A DNA stretch of 64,000 nt from Macrotis lagotis (GCF_037893015.1 NC_133665.1:101585937-101649936), one strand, 5' to 3'. Positions 12,011-24,540 are shown, counted from the stretch's first letter. Made by a program: numbers and translations. Notes: a model not told the origin generated them from the letters alone.

Positions 12011-12640
12011 TTGATTTTTTACTTGATGGTGTTAAACTTAATTGATCCTAAAACTCTTAGTTCATTTGCCATGGATCTAGGAATCTTAGAGACCCATCTC
12101 CCAATCGTTCTCAAACTTTCACTTATCTAGATTCCTCAATGTTTTTTTTTTACCTACTGCCTTTGAAGAAAGCACAGAATGGTAAAGAGAGATGTGGATT
12201 TGGAGTCAGAAGACCTGGATTTAAACTCCAAATCTACTTCAAGGTCCTTTGAACAAGTCACAACCTCTCTGAGATCAGTTTTCACAAATACAAAATAGAC
12301 ACTTGGATTAGAACATCTCAGAGTCCCTCTCAACTTGAATCTAGGATCTTTGCTTCCCCCCCCCCCCCATTCATGACTCAGTACCAGTTCCCAACTGGGT
12401 AACTTTGATGATCCCCTGATATTTTCCTGCATGCCACCCAGTCCTCTTCTTCCTTCCCCCATTGCCACAAGCAACTGCCTTCTTGTATGAGGGACTCAGT
12501 GGTCAAGGAGTAGCTCTCCATTCCCCCCATCCCAATCTCCCCCTCTGCTGCCTTTGAGATATCCCTCTACAGGTATCTCAACTTCTATTGGCCCAACTGT
12601 CTCAGGGCATCCACATCTGAGCTGACTCAAGGTATGGATT
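12011..12640. other. Intergenic with MIR
   Basis: A plus-oriented MIR-like SINE lies at about 12175-12345 followed by a C homopolymer (12356-12369). The rest is unclassified. Confidence 0.6.
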
Positions 12641-12940
12641 GACCACCAGTCCTTTTCCCAGTGTCTCTGAGTCATAGACTCAAAGAAGTGGGCTGTTCAC
12701 ATAGCTCTGGTCCAAGAGCAAGAATCCTCCCTACAACTTCCCCGAGTGTTTATCTAGCTTCCCTTTTAAAGATATGATGGAGAGCTCACCACCTCCCAAG
12801 TTTGCTCACCCCACAATTAGGCAACTGGTATGGGCTTATATCAAGTATTTGTCTTGCTGCTTCTCAAGATGTGACATATTCTAGTTCATCACTTTGAGGT
12901 CATCCCCATTAGTATCTTCCATCTGGCATTATCTTCTAGT
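12640..12940 (-). mobile_element. L3/CR1 LINE 3' fragment, minus
   Basis: Diverged match in order to the antisense of the CR1/L3 reverse-transcriptase C-terminal region: GAATCCTCCCTACAACTTCC, GGAGAGCTCACCACCTCCCA, then CTTATATCAAG. Confidence 0.65.
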
Positions 12941-12954
12941 TACATATCTTGCAT

Positions 12955-13085
12955 ACACATGTTTTTTACCTACTGTCTCCCTCATTAGAATGTAATCTCC
13001 TTAAGGGCAGGAGCTCTTTTACCTTTCTTTTTATCCTCAACCTACAAATGCTTAATAAATATTTGCTTGATTGTTTGCTGACTGC
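12955..13085 (+). repeat. L2/L3-type tail
   Basis: CTCATTAGAATGTAATCTCC, TTAAGGGCAGGAGC and AATGCTTAATAAATATTTGC are diagnostic of the shared L2/L3/MIR3 tail. Confidence 0.8.
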
Positions 13086-13299
13086 TTGATTGGTCCTTGG
13101 ACAAGGGAAACAAAATAAGCCAGATGTAAAGTCATTCCATGAGGGGCTGATCCTATTTCTGAAAGCCCAGATTTCAAGCCTCCAGGTCACCTCAACACCA
13201 CCATGAGGAAACAGAAGATGATGTAAGTGAAAGCACTGCAAGAATAGGGATGATGATAATAATGAGTATACTTTTCTAACAATTTTTTTTGGTGTTGGT

Positions 13300-13770
13300 C
13301 ATTCAAGTATCATGGAATTATAGATTTTGAGATGAAAGGGGACCTTAGGAGTCATCAAATCAACTTTTTTATTTTACAGATGAGGAAACTGAGGATTCTG
13401 TTACATGATTTTCCCAGAGTCGTATAGCCTAGTAAGTATATAGGGCAAGGATTTGAATCCAGGTCTTCTTATCTCCAAGCCTTTTATATTTTGCCACACT
13501 GTTTCTCTCCCATTTTAGAGACTGAGAAAGAGCAGTTCAGGGAAATGAAGTAACAGAGAACTGGCCCATAACTTGGAAATATTGCAGGTGGGATTTGAGT
13601 CACACTTGGAGTCATGGAACCTGCATTTGAATCTTGGCTTTGTCATTGATTGCTTTTGTGACCTTGATAAAGTCTTTTCCCACTTTTGGCATTTCCATTT
13701 CCTCATGTATGAAAAAAAGAAGACTGAACTCTTAGTTCCTCTAAGGTCCTAGACTCTGTGATCCCAGGGC
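13300..13770. repeat. Two opposed MIR-like SINEs
   Basis: 13310-13500 is minus-oriented (TTTTACAGATGAGGAAACTG, then GGATTTGAATCCAGGTCTTC). 13595-13765 is plus-oriented (TTGAATCTTGGCTTTGTCAT, CCTCATGTATGAAAAAAAGA, TCCTAGACTCTGTGATCCC). Confidence 0.75.
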
Positions 13771-14900
13771 TTCAAATCCATCCCATTTTCTACTAGCCTG
13801 CTTCAAGTCAAAGCATGGAGAGGAAGCATCACGATTTTCCCAGTCAATAAAATCACATGGCAATTTTAAATGGATTTTTTTTTACTGGTCCTGAAGTCAC
13901 AGCAGGGCAGTAAGCAAGGAATGCCCCCAGAGAAAATGGAAAATAACAAGGTCACTGTTCAAAATCCTATAAGCTAAATAGAACTGAATCTTAAGGCAAT
14001 GCAAGAACCTGGGACTGTCAGTCTAAGGACAAGTTAGTTCTACTCTGAGCCTCCTCACAAACTTTCTGTGTGACTTGGCCCAATCTCAGCCCTTGAATTT
14101 AGTTTCCTAATCTGCAAAATGGGAATTCTATACAAATCAATGCAAGAGGTATTTATTAAGCCCCTAGCATATGCAATGTACTTTGTTAGGTACTGGGGTC
14201 CTAGGAGAGAAAGACCAAAACAGTCCCTGCCATATTGTGCTATTTATTTAAGAAGGACTAAAGAGGACCATGGGGAAAGAGCAGGTGGTCCAGTCAAGAG
14301 GTCTGGATTTTAATTTGAGGTCAGATATTTAGCAACTGTGTGACAGTAGACAAGTTCAGGGGAACTGTCCCTGCTCAGTCCAGAATCAATCATCTCTTCC
14401 CCTTCCAAACCTCTTTTTGAGAAGTCAACTACATGCGTTCAATGGGAAAACTTTGAATTTGGAGGCAAATCCCAACTCTGCTAGAATGTAAGCTCCTTGA
14501 GGGCAGGGTTTTTTTTTTTCATTTTTTTCCTTTTGTATCCAACAGCCCATAGTAAAGTGATTGGTATATAATAGTTAAAATGGTTATTAATTCACTGATG
14601 TCTGGGTTTGGGTAAGCACCTTCCCTTCTCTATGTCTCAGTTTTCTCATCTGTAAAATAAAGAGGTTGTTTTAGGTGACTTCCAATTGCCTTCCAGCACT
14701 AGGGCTTATGATACCATTGATGGTTGTCCCACCCACTGTGAACTTTTACCATTCACAGTGCCTCAAGACCATATTTGGAGAAGAATTTTTCAGATTATCC
14801 TTTGAAGAAAAATAAACAATTTCAGTGGATTTTTGTTTATTATAATTTTTAACCCAACAGCTTCAAGATTTTTCCCATCTTAGATTTAAGGAATTCCTTC
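13771..14900. other. Intergenic with MIR and L2 tails
   Basis: MIR-like core at about 14030-14130, an L2/L3 tail at 14480-14600 and a MIR core at about 14600-14720. No gene supported. Confidence 0.6.
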
Positions 14901-14929
14901 TCAAACACCATCCCTACAGTTTAGGTGAG

Positions 14930-15440
14930 AACTTCCCTGGAATATACCTATCCAAACTGGAAGCTTCAAGGAAGGATTGTGGATGTTGTCCCTATAAAAC
15001 TCCCTGTCTGAAACAGGTGCTGTGACTTCCCTTAGTTGTAAGTAGCTTCAGATCTCACTGTCCCCCAAAGATGAAACCCAGGGAACCATGGAGAGGCCTC
15101 TCTAAGGGAAGTGTCTGTCTCAGACAGCCCCCAGCTGCTCCCTACCATCTCACAGTCTGAGTAGTGAATCCTAGAGGTGGGGAACAGGGAAGCCCTGGGT
15201 CAGGGGAGGGGGGATAGACAGAAGCATGTGGGCCTAGAGCTGGGGCTGGGGCTGGGCCAAGGATTCTCTTGGAAAAAGTGACTGTATCCACACCTCCGGG
15301 GAGCAGGAGGGAATGTGTGAATCATACACCCCCTAATCCCTGGGTTTAGCTACAAAGGACATGGTACCCCTTCCAGTCTCTCTATTCTCATCTCCACCTG
15401 CTGCCCATCAGCCCTGGGAGCTTTATCAGGAGAAGGTTAG
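14930..15440. promoter_or_regulatory. Unique block, candidate regulatory element
   Basis: Repeat-free sequence with dense motif-like words: TTTAGCTACAAAGGACATGG (SOX/TCF-like), CCCCTAATCCC (OTX/bicoid-like), CCACACCTCC (KLF-like), GCTTTATCAGG (GATA-like), and a GGGGCT triplet repeat near 15240. Function is inferred, not shown. Confidence 0.3.
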
Positions 15441-15834
15441 GTATGAAGAATCCTGGAGGCCACTAGTAAGCACTCCACTCATGGAAATCCCAGAATCTTA
15501 GCACTGGAATTGTCAGAGAACAGAAAATGTCAGAGCAGGATAGGTCCTCAGTCCATTTAACAAACATCAGAGCTGGGAGGTATCTTAGAACAAAGGAGAT
15601 GAGAGTTGGGGCAGGGAGCACTTTAGGACAGAGACCACAGAATATCAGACTTATAAGGGTATTAGAAAGCATCTCATCCAAGCCCCTGATGTTCCAGAGG
15701 AAGCAATTGAGGCCCAAAGAAGGGAAGGGACCTCATCTGAGTCATGGAGCTAGGTACTGGGCTACAGATGGGGGCTGGGCAGAATGAGGCCTCAGGGAGA
15801 AAGAAAGGAAATGTGTATTTTCACTTCTTTCTTT

Positions 15835-15985
15835 CCAAGTTACTAAAGTTAAATTTCTTCAGCTAAATAGTTATCTGAGCTAATTTTCCAAGGTTAGGAA
15901 TAATTATTTGTATATTTGTCTGTGAGCGAAAAAACCTCTCCAAAGTAATCAATATCTAGTCTAATGCTCCGTTTGACGAACTTAC
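15835..15985. promoter_or_regulatory. AT-rich unique block, candidate enhancer core
   Basis: Contains TTAGGAATAATTATTTGTAT and AAGTAATCAATATC with homeodomain/FOX-like words next to CpG-containing TCCGTTTGACGAAC. It looks like conserved-element texture. Untested. Confidence 0.3.
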
Positions 15986-17255
15986 TTACAAAGAAGGGCC
16001 TGTGAGAATACAGTCAGAATGGTGGGACCCAATCTGCCCAGATGTACTTGTTGCCAAAAGCTAAAAGAGCCTTTTTTGAGGCAGTTCTGAGGATAGGAAT
16101 AAGAGAAGCATATTTTCCCAGAAGGAGACTCAGGAACAAAAGAGAATACTGAGGCCTTAAAGGTTAATTGACTAGTTCAAGGTAAGTTAGTAAGTAACAA
16201 AGGTGATAGTCACACCCGTGTTTTCAGACCCCCCAAGTCCATACTTTCCTTGCACATTCTGCTATGTACTCACAGGACAAGGAAACAGGTCTTTCTCTAG
16301 GAAATCATAAATAGTCCAGGACAGGTAACTAGTAAGTAGGTGACTTAGATCTGGTTCACCTGGTAAAAAGGTTCTACCAGTCCCTAGGAAGAGATCTCTG
16401 GAGCATTACACACACACAAGCCTTGCTGATGACTTGGAAGGCTGATACTGATTTCATTAACCTCGATATCTGGAGAATTCACCTGAACTGAACATGGCAC
16501 TATGGGTCCTAAACACTGGCCCTTAGAGGGAAGAGGAAGGAGCATGGAGATGGATAGGTTCCTGCCTCCTGGTCTGGGCCTCACTCCTCTATGGATGATT
16601 GATGCACTCTTTTCCTTCCTCCCTCTTTGCTCTTCTATCCACCCCCCACCATTCCTGTCCCAGGGTCATCTCTGATTGTCCATGACCTTGGCCTCATCAG
16701 TCCTGTGTTTCACAAACCCAAGCAGGTAATTCTTGTGCCCCAGTCACTGCTTTCTAGTCCAAGGACCTAACTTGCTGAATCGAACTGGGGTCTCCATGGG
16801 ACAGATAAAGGAACTTCAACCTAGCCCAAACAGCCCTGGCTTTTGGAAACAGAAAGTTGTAAAACCAGAAAGTTTGCTCTTAGAAAATGAGAATGGGCTG
16901 GCTTCCCTGACAAGAGTGTTTGTGTGAGTGTTGGGGGAGGGAGATGTTAGCCAGGGCTTGAGAGCGTGGAAAGGCTGACCAGTTCCTCCTGATCAGACCA
17001 CCTGAGCTCATCTTTTCTCTGTGGATTCTGAGGAAATCAGTCAGAGGACCTAAAGGAAATCTGACTATGGCACCAACAAGAAAGAAAAGCTGATCTCCAT
17101 CTCCATTCTTTGTCCTGAAGGAAGCAGGAGCTCTGTCACCATGTCTGGGAGTTGGAGTAGAGTGAGCAGCAGGAGGTGGGGGGGGGGAGAGGAGGGATGA
17201 AGGGAAAGGCGGTGGAGAGGGTAAAAGAAGGAAAGGACAGAGCAGAGGCCAGGTT
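15986..17255. other. Intergenic, mostly unique
   Basis: No repeats of confidence except short MIR-like words; a G-run at 17177-17188. No credible coding region; the few short open frames have no recognisable composition. Confidence 0.5.
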
Positions 17256-17442
17256 ATCCTTGACTCCCAGAATCACAATTTTAGAGCTAGAGAAAATTCC
17301 TAAAGCTACCTAGTCCATCTCCCTTAGTCTATAAATGGGGAAACTGAAGCCCAGAAAGGTTAAATGTTTTGTTTGCCTAGGAGGAATGGTGAAGAAAGGC
17401 TTTCTGAAAGAGGTGTCATTAAAATTAGGCTTTAAAGGGTGG

Positions 17443-17700
17443 GTAGGGGAAGCTAGAGGTTCAGAGGATAGAGCCCCAGATCTGGAATCAGGAAGATTCA
17501 TCTTTCTAAGTTCAAATCCGACCTCAGACATTTACTAGCTGTGTGATTCTGGACAAATCATTTTACTCTGTTTGCCTCAGTTTTCTCATCTGAAAAATGA
17601 ACTGGAGGAGAAAATGACAAACCTCTTCAGTATTTTTGACAAGAAAACCCCAAATGGGGTCACAAAGAGTCAGACATGACTGCAAAAGACTGAACAAGAA
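17443..17700 (+). mobile_element. Longer tRNA-derived SINE, near full length
   Basis: Head with GTTCAGAGGATAGAGCCCC, core TTTGCCTCAGTTTTCTCATC, then GAACTGGAGGAGAAAATGAC and tail AACCCCAAATGGGGTCACAA, AAAAGACTGAACAAG. A minus MIR-like piece lies just before it (17265-17370). Confidence 0.88.
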
Positions 17701-19125
17701 GATATTCAGTAGGCAAAGAGGGGGAAGGGGGTCAGTTCAGACATTGAAAACAGCCTGAGGGAAAACAGAGGTCTTGTTCTGGGGATAGAGACAAATGACA
17801 GAAGCTATTAAGGGCTCTTCTGAATCATTGCATATGTATATTTGTATATAGACATGTGAATATATGTATACATACATATTTAAATGTTCCATACCATTTT
17901 TCTGTCTGTCAGAAGGCTGCCACTGTTTTTGTATCTTATCTTCCTAGAAAAATGACTTTGGGGAGTCATGTAAACTCTCCACTCCTCAGTTTCCTGATAT
18001 TGTTTAACATGGCTTCTAAGATCTCAGGATCAGAGATAGCCTTCAGAGACCATGGAGTCTAACCTGTTCATTTTACCCAACAGAAAATAATTTCTGACAT
18101 AAGTTTAAATGTTTGCTAAAGAAATATGCCTTATCCTAATGGATTGAGAGTTGGACTCTGAGTCAGGAAGACCTGGCTGCAGATCCTGCTTCTGACCCAC
18201 TCTGTCTCTTTGACCCTAGGTCATTCACTTTACCTGCAGGCAGCCCCAGGTGAATTTCTAAGACCAAGATGCCAGGAGTTGCTTCTCTGTTGGTCAATGA
18301 GTATTTATTACATGTTAAGTATACACCAGGAAGGGATCATATATTCTGTTAAGGGAAAAAACTTGGATATGTAATATAATGGAAAGTCTTCTGAAAGAGG
18401 AAGATTTCAGGAGAAAGATTAGGCTCTAGACATGGGAACTATATCCTTAGATGTCATATTGAACCCATGGGAGCTGATGAGGCCACCAAGTGAACAAGTA
18501 GAAAGTGAAAGGAGAATAAAGCCCAAAACAGTCTTTAAGGACCCTGTGGTTAGAGGGTATGCCCCAAATGAAGCCCCAGAGGGGTACTGAGAGGGAGCAA
18601 TCAGTCAGGAAGGGAGTGTCCAGAAAGAGAGGGAGAGACAGACTTCCCTATCATTAATATCACAGGTCCAGTATAGAGAACACTGAATGTCATTTCAGAG
18701 AGACCTCAGAGACCATCTACTCTCTTTGGTCAATTATAAATTTAACATATTTATTGACTGCTAGTATGTGCCCTTTGCTTTGCTGTGGACTGACCAAGAG
18801 GCAAAGAAAGGATTGTAACCTCCCCTAGAAGAGATTACATCTAACTGGCAGACAAAATACACGTGAATGAATGAAAAATCATTTTTCTGTGGTATTAAAC
18901 CCTGAGGATTCAAACCAAAAAATCAAGACCAATTTGCTCTCTAGGAGTTCCTATCCTATTGGAGGAGACAGCACATAGAGGATGGTTTAGCCAATGGAAA
19001 GACCAAGTGGCCCTTGGGGTTCAGTAGCAGAGTGGATGAAAATTTAATTTAAATTACCAGAAATAGGTCAACTTTGCAGTTGTCAGCCAAAAGAGGATGT
19101 GATTTTCATTTGCATTGGGAGAGGG
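17701..19125. other. Intergenic with old MIR fragments
   Basis: MIR-like words near 17960-18080, 18130-18240 and 18640-18720; the rest is unclassified. A TATGTATA-rich stretch lies at 17830-17880. Confidence 0.5.
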
Positions 19126-19129
19126 ACAG

Positions 19130-19385
19130 GGTCCAGAGGGATGAAGGCAATCATCACATTGTCTTCTGTGTCCTGGTCAGACCCCATCAACAGGATAGTG
19201 TTCAGTCCTGAACACAGGCCTCTCAGAAACATATGAATAAACTGGAGAATATCCAGTGGAGAGCAAGCAGGAGGGCAAAGGCACAGGAAAGCATGGTGTA
19301 AACAGACCAGTGAAGTTACTGGGGATATTTATTCTAGCCTGTGGAAAAGATTTACAAGGGACATTTGAAAAGCTGTAATGGAACT
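19130..19385 (+). mobile_element. L3/CR1 LINE fragment, plus
   Basis: Degraded reverse-transcriptase C-terminal region: GTGTTCAGTCCTGAACACAG, GGAGAATATCCAGTGGAGAG, AGCAGGAGGGCAAAG and CTGGGGATATTTATTCTAGC follow the order of CR1/L3 (VFS, LERVQ, RRA, LGMF). Confidence 0.7.
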
Positions 19386-19429
19386 ATAGAAACCCACAGG
19401 CATATGATCTTCTGTCCCTTCACCTTTAC

Positions 19430-19890
19430 AAGGTGACCCTCTCTACCTAAAATGAACCCCACCTCCTTACCATCTGCCTGTTGTAAAAGGTATTCTGGCT
19501 CCTTGCCTCCTCACTCTGGCTTATCCTCCTCCATTCATCAGTCAAACCCATCATTCTGAAAGTCCAAGTCTGACCATATCATCTCTCCCTCATTCAAACA
19601 TCTCTCTTGGCTCCCTATTGCTATCAAGACCAACCTGGAATCTTCTGTTGGTAATTTAAAGTCTTCTTCTGGCTCCTTCCTACCTTCCCAGACTTCCAAC
19701 ATCCCCCCACCATTTCCTGCCCCTCAACATATTCTGTAATCCAGTGACACTGGCTTCCTTGCTCTTCCTTGACCAATATGCTCTATTATCCAATTCCAAG
19801 CATTTTTATTGGTATCCCTTGTTCCTGGCACTCTTCCCTTCTTCATCTCTGCCTCCCAGATTCCTTCAAATCTTAGCCAAAATCTCACAT
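19430..19890 (+). mobile_element. L2 LINE, left part, interrupted by L1
   Basis: L2 3' sequence: CATCTCTCTTGGCTCCCTAT, TTTAAAGTCTTCTTCTGGCT, CTTCAAATCTTAGCCAAAAT. It stops where the L1 3' end begins at about 19890 and resumes at about 21640. Confidence 0.85.
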
Positions 19891-21625
19891 TTTTGTTGTT
19901 TGGTTTTTTCAATTGAAATGTTATTTTATTTTTCCAATTACATGCAAAAGTAATTTTTCAACATTCATCCATTTGCAAATTTATGAATTCCACATTTTTC
20001 TACCACCTCCCTTCCCTCCCCCCACCTTAGGGCAGCAGTCTGGTAAAAGTTGTACATATATATTCATGTTTAATATAATTTCATATTACTTATGTTGTGA
20101 AAGAGAAATTAGAACTAAAGGGAAAGAAAAAAAAACATGACAAAGAAAGAAACATAAAAGAAGTTTTAAAAAAGTGAACATAGTATGCTTTGCTCTGAGT
20201 TCAGACTCCATAATTTTCTCTCTGGATGTGTATGTATGACATTGTCCATAGTAGGTCTCTCAAGATTGTCCTTGATTTCTGAACTGCTGAGAAGAGCTGC
20301 ATCCATCATAGTTGATTATCTCACAGTGTTGTTAATGTGTATAATGTTCCCTTGGTCCCTTCACTAAGCATCAGTTCATGCAAGTCTCTCCATGCTTCTC
20401 TAAAGTCTGATTGTTCATGATTTCTATAGAAAAATAGCACATCATAACATTCACATACCAAAACTTGTTCAATTATTTCCCAATTGATGGGCATCCCCTC
20501 ATTTCCAATTCTTTTCCAATACAAAAAGAGTGGCTATAAATATTTTTGTATATGTCAGATTTTTCCTGTTTTTTTATGATTTCTTTGGGTTATTCACCTG
20601 GCATTGGTATTGCTGGGTAAAATGGAATGATCATTTTTATTGCTTTTTAGGCATAGTTCCAGATTGCTCTCCAGATGGGCAGGATCAATTCATAGCACAC
20701 CATCAGTGCATTAATGTCCCAATTTTCCCACATTCTCTCCAACATTGATCATTTTCCTTTTTTGTCATCTTAGCCAATCTGGTAGGTGAGAGGTGGTACC
20801 TCAGAATTGTGTTAATTTGCATTTCTTTAATCAATAATGATGTGGAGCATTTTTTCATTTGATTATAGTTTTAATTTCTTTATCTAAAAACTGTCTGTTC
20901 ATATCCTTTGACCATTTATCAACTGGGGGAAGACTGTAATCTTATAAATTTCATTCAGCTCTCTATATATTTTAGAAATGAGTCCTTGTGAAAATTGTTT
21001 CCCAGTTTTCTACCTTTCATCCAATCTTCGTTGCATTGATTTTATTTGTGCACAACCTTTTAAATTTAATATTATTAAAATCATCCATTTTTCAATTTAT
21101 AATGCTTTCTTTTTTTTATTTGGTCATAAATTTTCTTCCCTCTCCATAGATTAGGCAGATAAGAGTATTTCATGATCTGTTAATTGGTCTATGGTATCAC
21201 CCTTTAATGTTTAAATCCTGTACCTATTTTTACCTTATTTTGGTATAGGGTGTGAGATATTGGTCTATGCCATACTATTTTCCAGTTTTCTCAGCAATTT
21301 TTGTTAAATAGTGAGTACTTAACCCAGACATTAGTGTCTACAGGGTTATCAAACAGTAGATTACTATAGTCATTTACTGCTGTTTCCTTTGACCCTATCC
21401 TAATCCACTGGTCCATTACCCTTTTTCTTAGCCAGCACTGGCCAGTTTGGTGACTGCCCCTTTATAATATAGTTTTAGATCTGGTACAGCTAGGCTAACT
21501 TTCTTTGCATTTTTTTTCATCAATTCCCTTGATATTCTTTACTTTTTATTGCTCTGCATGAATTTTGTCAATATTTTTTCTATATCTTTAAAATAGTTTT
21601 TTGGTAATTTGATTGGTATGACCAA
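19890..21625 (-). mobile_element. L1 LINE, 5'-truncated, inserted in L2
   Basis: On the plus strand: T-rich 3' end, 3' UTR (TTACATGCAAAAGTAATTTT), then the antisense of ORF2 in order, with GCATCCCCTCATTTCCAATT, GGTATTGCTGGGTAAAATGG, CATTCTCTCCAACATTGATC, TTCATATCCTTTGACCATTT, TTGGTATAGGGTGTGAGATA and GATCTGGTACAGCTAGGCTA. About 1.3 kb of ORF2 plus 3' UTR remains and it is riddled with stops and indels, so inactive. A degenerate flanking match, CCAAAATCTCACATTT (about 19875-19891) against CCAAAGTGCTATGATTT (about 21622-21638), may be the target-site duplication. Confidence 0.9.
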
Positions 21626-21634
21626 AGTGCTATG

Positions 21635-21875
21635 ATTTACAAGAACCCTTTCCCAGTCCTGCTTAATCCTAAATTCCTTCCTTCTGAGAGTATTTCCATT
21701 TTATCTTATATATATCTTGTTTGTACAGTTTTTTGCATGTTGTCTTCTTCATTAGACTGTTTCTGGACCACTGACTGATTCTTTTTGGCCTCTCTTTTTA
21801 ATCCTCAGTCTCTGTTATATAGTAGGTATTAAATAAATGTTTACTGTCTTTACTTGACTTTTTCATGACTTCTAC
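21635..21875 (+). mobile_element. L2 LINE, right part and tail
   Basis: Resumes the interrupted L2: ACAAGAACCCTTTCCCAGTC, CTTCTGAGAGTATTTCC, ATATATATCTTGTTTGTACA, GCATGTTGTCTTCTTCATTA, then tail TAGTAGGTATTAAATAAATG. Confidence 0.85.
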
Positions 21876-23440
21876 TGAAGTCATTAATTTTTGAAGAGAG
21901 AAGATAAAATGCTTTTAAAATGGTTTTATAAGCATTCTGTTTGAAGAAAGGCTTCCATCTGCAGAACCTGAGCCTTTTTCTATGTTATCAAGCAAACCCC
22001 AGTGACTAGAGCATGATGTAGAGGTAAAAGGGAGGCAGGGGAGAGGGGGCATGGGGTACTCACATAAAAAAAGATTTGGCAAATGTACTGTGCTATTGAA
22101 GTGTCAGAAATTCTGAAGTGATTTCTAGTCAAGGAATATTAACATGTTGATGTACCCTTGGAGGAGTAAAATCAATTTATTTTATTACCAAGTGCATGGT
22201 AAAGACTAGAATTCATTTTCTTTCATGTTGAATAAGGAGTTAATGAAGGTTTGTCAGGGAGGCACAGTGAAAGGTAGAATATTCCTGATAGACTGAAAAG
22301 AGAAGTCAAGTTCTAACCCTAACTTTGCTATTTAATATTTCTATGACCTTGGACAGGTCTTTTCCTATCTCTGGGCTTCCATTTCCCCATTAGCCAATAG
22401 ATGGAGCAGATGGTCTTCAAGATTCTGTCCTCCTATAAAATTACTAGCATCCTGTGATCTCACATAGCACTTTGCCCTTCTTCGATATATATAGGACTCC
22501 CAAACCTGGCTGTTCAAAAGATCTAGCCAATGAATTTTTCACACAGTATGGATCTGAGGTCATTATGAATATCTGTTCACTATGTCACAAAGTCCTGGGA
22601 CAATGTAAGTGTGGTGAATTGTTGTTTTATATTTTAATTATTTGTTCCTTCATGCTTACTTCTTTAGTATTTTAGGTATTTATGTTGTGGAGAAAATAAA
22701 AACCTCTATCTCCTATCTACTTTGTTCATTGAGTTCCTTTTCTAGAAGCGTCCTTAAAATAATCCCTTTTAGGGTAGACTTTACGCATAAGTTATAACTA
22801 AAGCTTTGTTCCAGAAATATTTATCTTAAAGGGTAGGTGGGAGACAATGAAAAAAAGTGAGAAAAGTTAGATCATCTCCTATAGGGGGTTTAGTTTCCCA
22901 AGGACAGAACTTTGCTTTAGGGTGAATCTAGAGCATAGGCTGTTAGGATAGCACCCTTTGGGTCAAGGAAAGGAACAGTTTATCTATGTTTGCGTCTTGT
23001 CCTTTCATCTAGATTGTGAGAGAAATGATTATTTATAATCAATGATCTGGGGAGATCTAGAATCCCCCCTCCTTTTTTATTGTCCTCATTTCAAAACCAA
23101 TCTCTTTCTTCTCTATCCAATTCCATCCAACCTTACAAGGTGTCTCTAATCTAAGAAATCTCTAAGCAAATTTTGGTGGAGATAGATCCTTTGTCTAGAT
23201 TGTCCAAGGTTCTGTCCAAGAGTGATTTGATGTCATTCTTAGTTTTCAATATGATATTCATTCTCTCATCAATTGTTAACCAGAGTCCATTGCCACTCTC
23301 AGGAACACCCCTCTTCTAAAGATACACAAGCAGTAAGCCCATTGCCATGATGATTGTCTTTGGCATTTGAGAATATCACTGACTTCTTATTAAAAATGTC
23401 AATAAGTAATAAAATGATTACCCAGAAAGTCTGTCTCTTA
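21876..23440. other. Intergenic, mostly unique AT-rich DNA
   Basis: A plus MIR-like SINE at about 22285-22460; the remainder (22460-23440) is not repeat-like to my eye and has no credible gene. Confidence 0.5.
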
Positions 23441-23442
23441 AA

Positions 23443-23579
23443 TGTTTTTTTTTAGGTTTTTGCAAGGCAATGGGGTGAAGTGGCTTACCCAAGGCCACAC
23501 AGCTAGGTAATTGTTAAGTGTTTGAGGCTGGACTTGAACTTAGGTACTTTTGACTCCAGGGCAAGTGCTCTAGCCACCT
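23443..23579 (-). mobile_element. tRNA-derived marsupial SINE, minus, TSD-flanked
   Basis: TTTTTTTTTAGGTTTTTGCA start, CCACACAGCTAGGTAATTGT, ends GTGCTCTAGCCACC with a truncated head. A 9 bp repeat TCTCTTAAA at 23434-23442 and 23580-23588 flanks it. An L2/L3-type tail follows at about 23640-23700. Confidence 0.9.
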
Positions 23580-23792
23580 TCTCTTAAACTTTTTAAACAT
23601 CACATAAAGGGTTCCTTATTGACCTATTTTATATTTTCTCTAGAATTCAACTCAAGCTCTGTACATGGGAGATACTTTAATGTCTATTGAATTAAATATT
23701 TTATCCCCAATATCTGTCTCTTTGTCATATCCCTCCTCACCCTCCCCAAACTGAGCAGTGAAGAGCAGACACCAACTATAATTTAAAATACA

Positions 23793-23802
23793 TTTATTTA
23801 TT
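23793..23802 (-). terminator. Candidate distal WNT9A poly(A) signal
   Basis: Two overlapping AATAAA hexamers on the minus strand, preceded by an A/U-rich stretch and followed within 20-35 bases by TTGGTGTCTG, a good GU-rich downstream element. Locally this is the best-formed cleavage/polyadenylation context I see on this strand. Expected cleavage is near 23775. Confidence 0.5.
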
Positions 23803-24379
23803 GTTTTCATTTTGTTCTCAGGTTTTTGTTATACAAAGGTGTTAAATAACTTAAATACATTCTCCACAGTCACTCAGAATCAGATTTATACCTACAAGCT
23901 GTACACATGAGGTAGAGAAAAATAATTTAGGCTCTCATAAGACACAAAAAAGAATACATAATTTCTTCATAGGTTAGTGTTCATCTTTCCCAAGACTCTA
24001 TCCCTTCAACCCCCAAGTCCAGGCCCTTTGCTTCCCTTCCTCTCCAACAATTGTTCTTGTCCAAGGCAAATACTAAACTTCATACTCTGAGCAGGCTTGG
24101 GAGGGGGATAGGGACAAAGGGGCTGGGTTGGTTGCCTGGCCAGACCAGGTGGGGGTGGGGAGGCATTGATTAATTGTAAGAAGGAACTTCCCTAATGAAA
24201 ACTAGCTTCAGCACCTTCCACTGGACCATAAGGGTTTCCAGACCCTTCAACATCTTGGCCATCTTTCTCATATCTAGCTCCAGTTTTGAGAGAAAGAGGG
24301 AGATGGTCACAGACACAAAGAAGTGGGGGGGGGGGAAGGGGGAGGATTGGAGTAGAATCAGAGATAATCTCTATGCTAG

Positions 24380-24540
24380 AAAAGCTCCTTCTAGAAGGGG
24401 CTTGAGAGACCATCTAGTCTAACCCTATCATTTTACAGATGAGGAAACTGAGGCCCCAGTAGCTAAGCAAGCAGTTGCCCAAGGTCCCAATCACTGCTGA
24501 AAGTCAAACCAAAGGCTTCAGACAACTCCAGCATACCTTC
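24380..24540 (-). mobile_element. MIR-like SINE in putative 3' UTR
   Basis: AGAGACCATCTAGTCTAACC, TTTTACAGATGAGGAAACTG and CAGTTGCCCAAGGTCCC mark a minus-oriented MIR-like element. Immediately left is a G-run at 24326-24348. Confidence 0.75.

Noticed and set aside
19890..21625. Functional L1 ORF2
   Set aside because: Only the 3' part remains, antisense, with many stops and indels.
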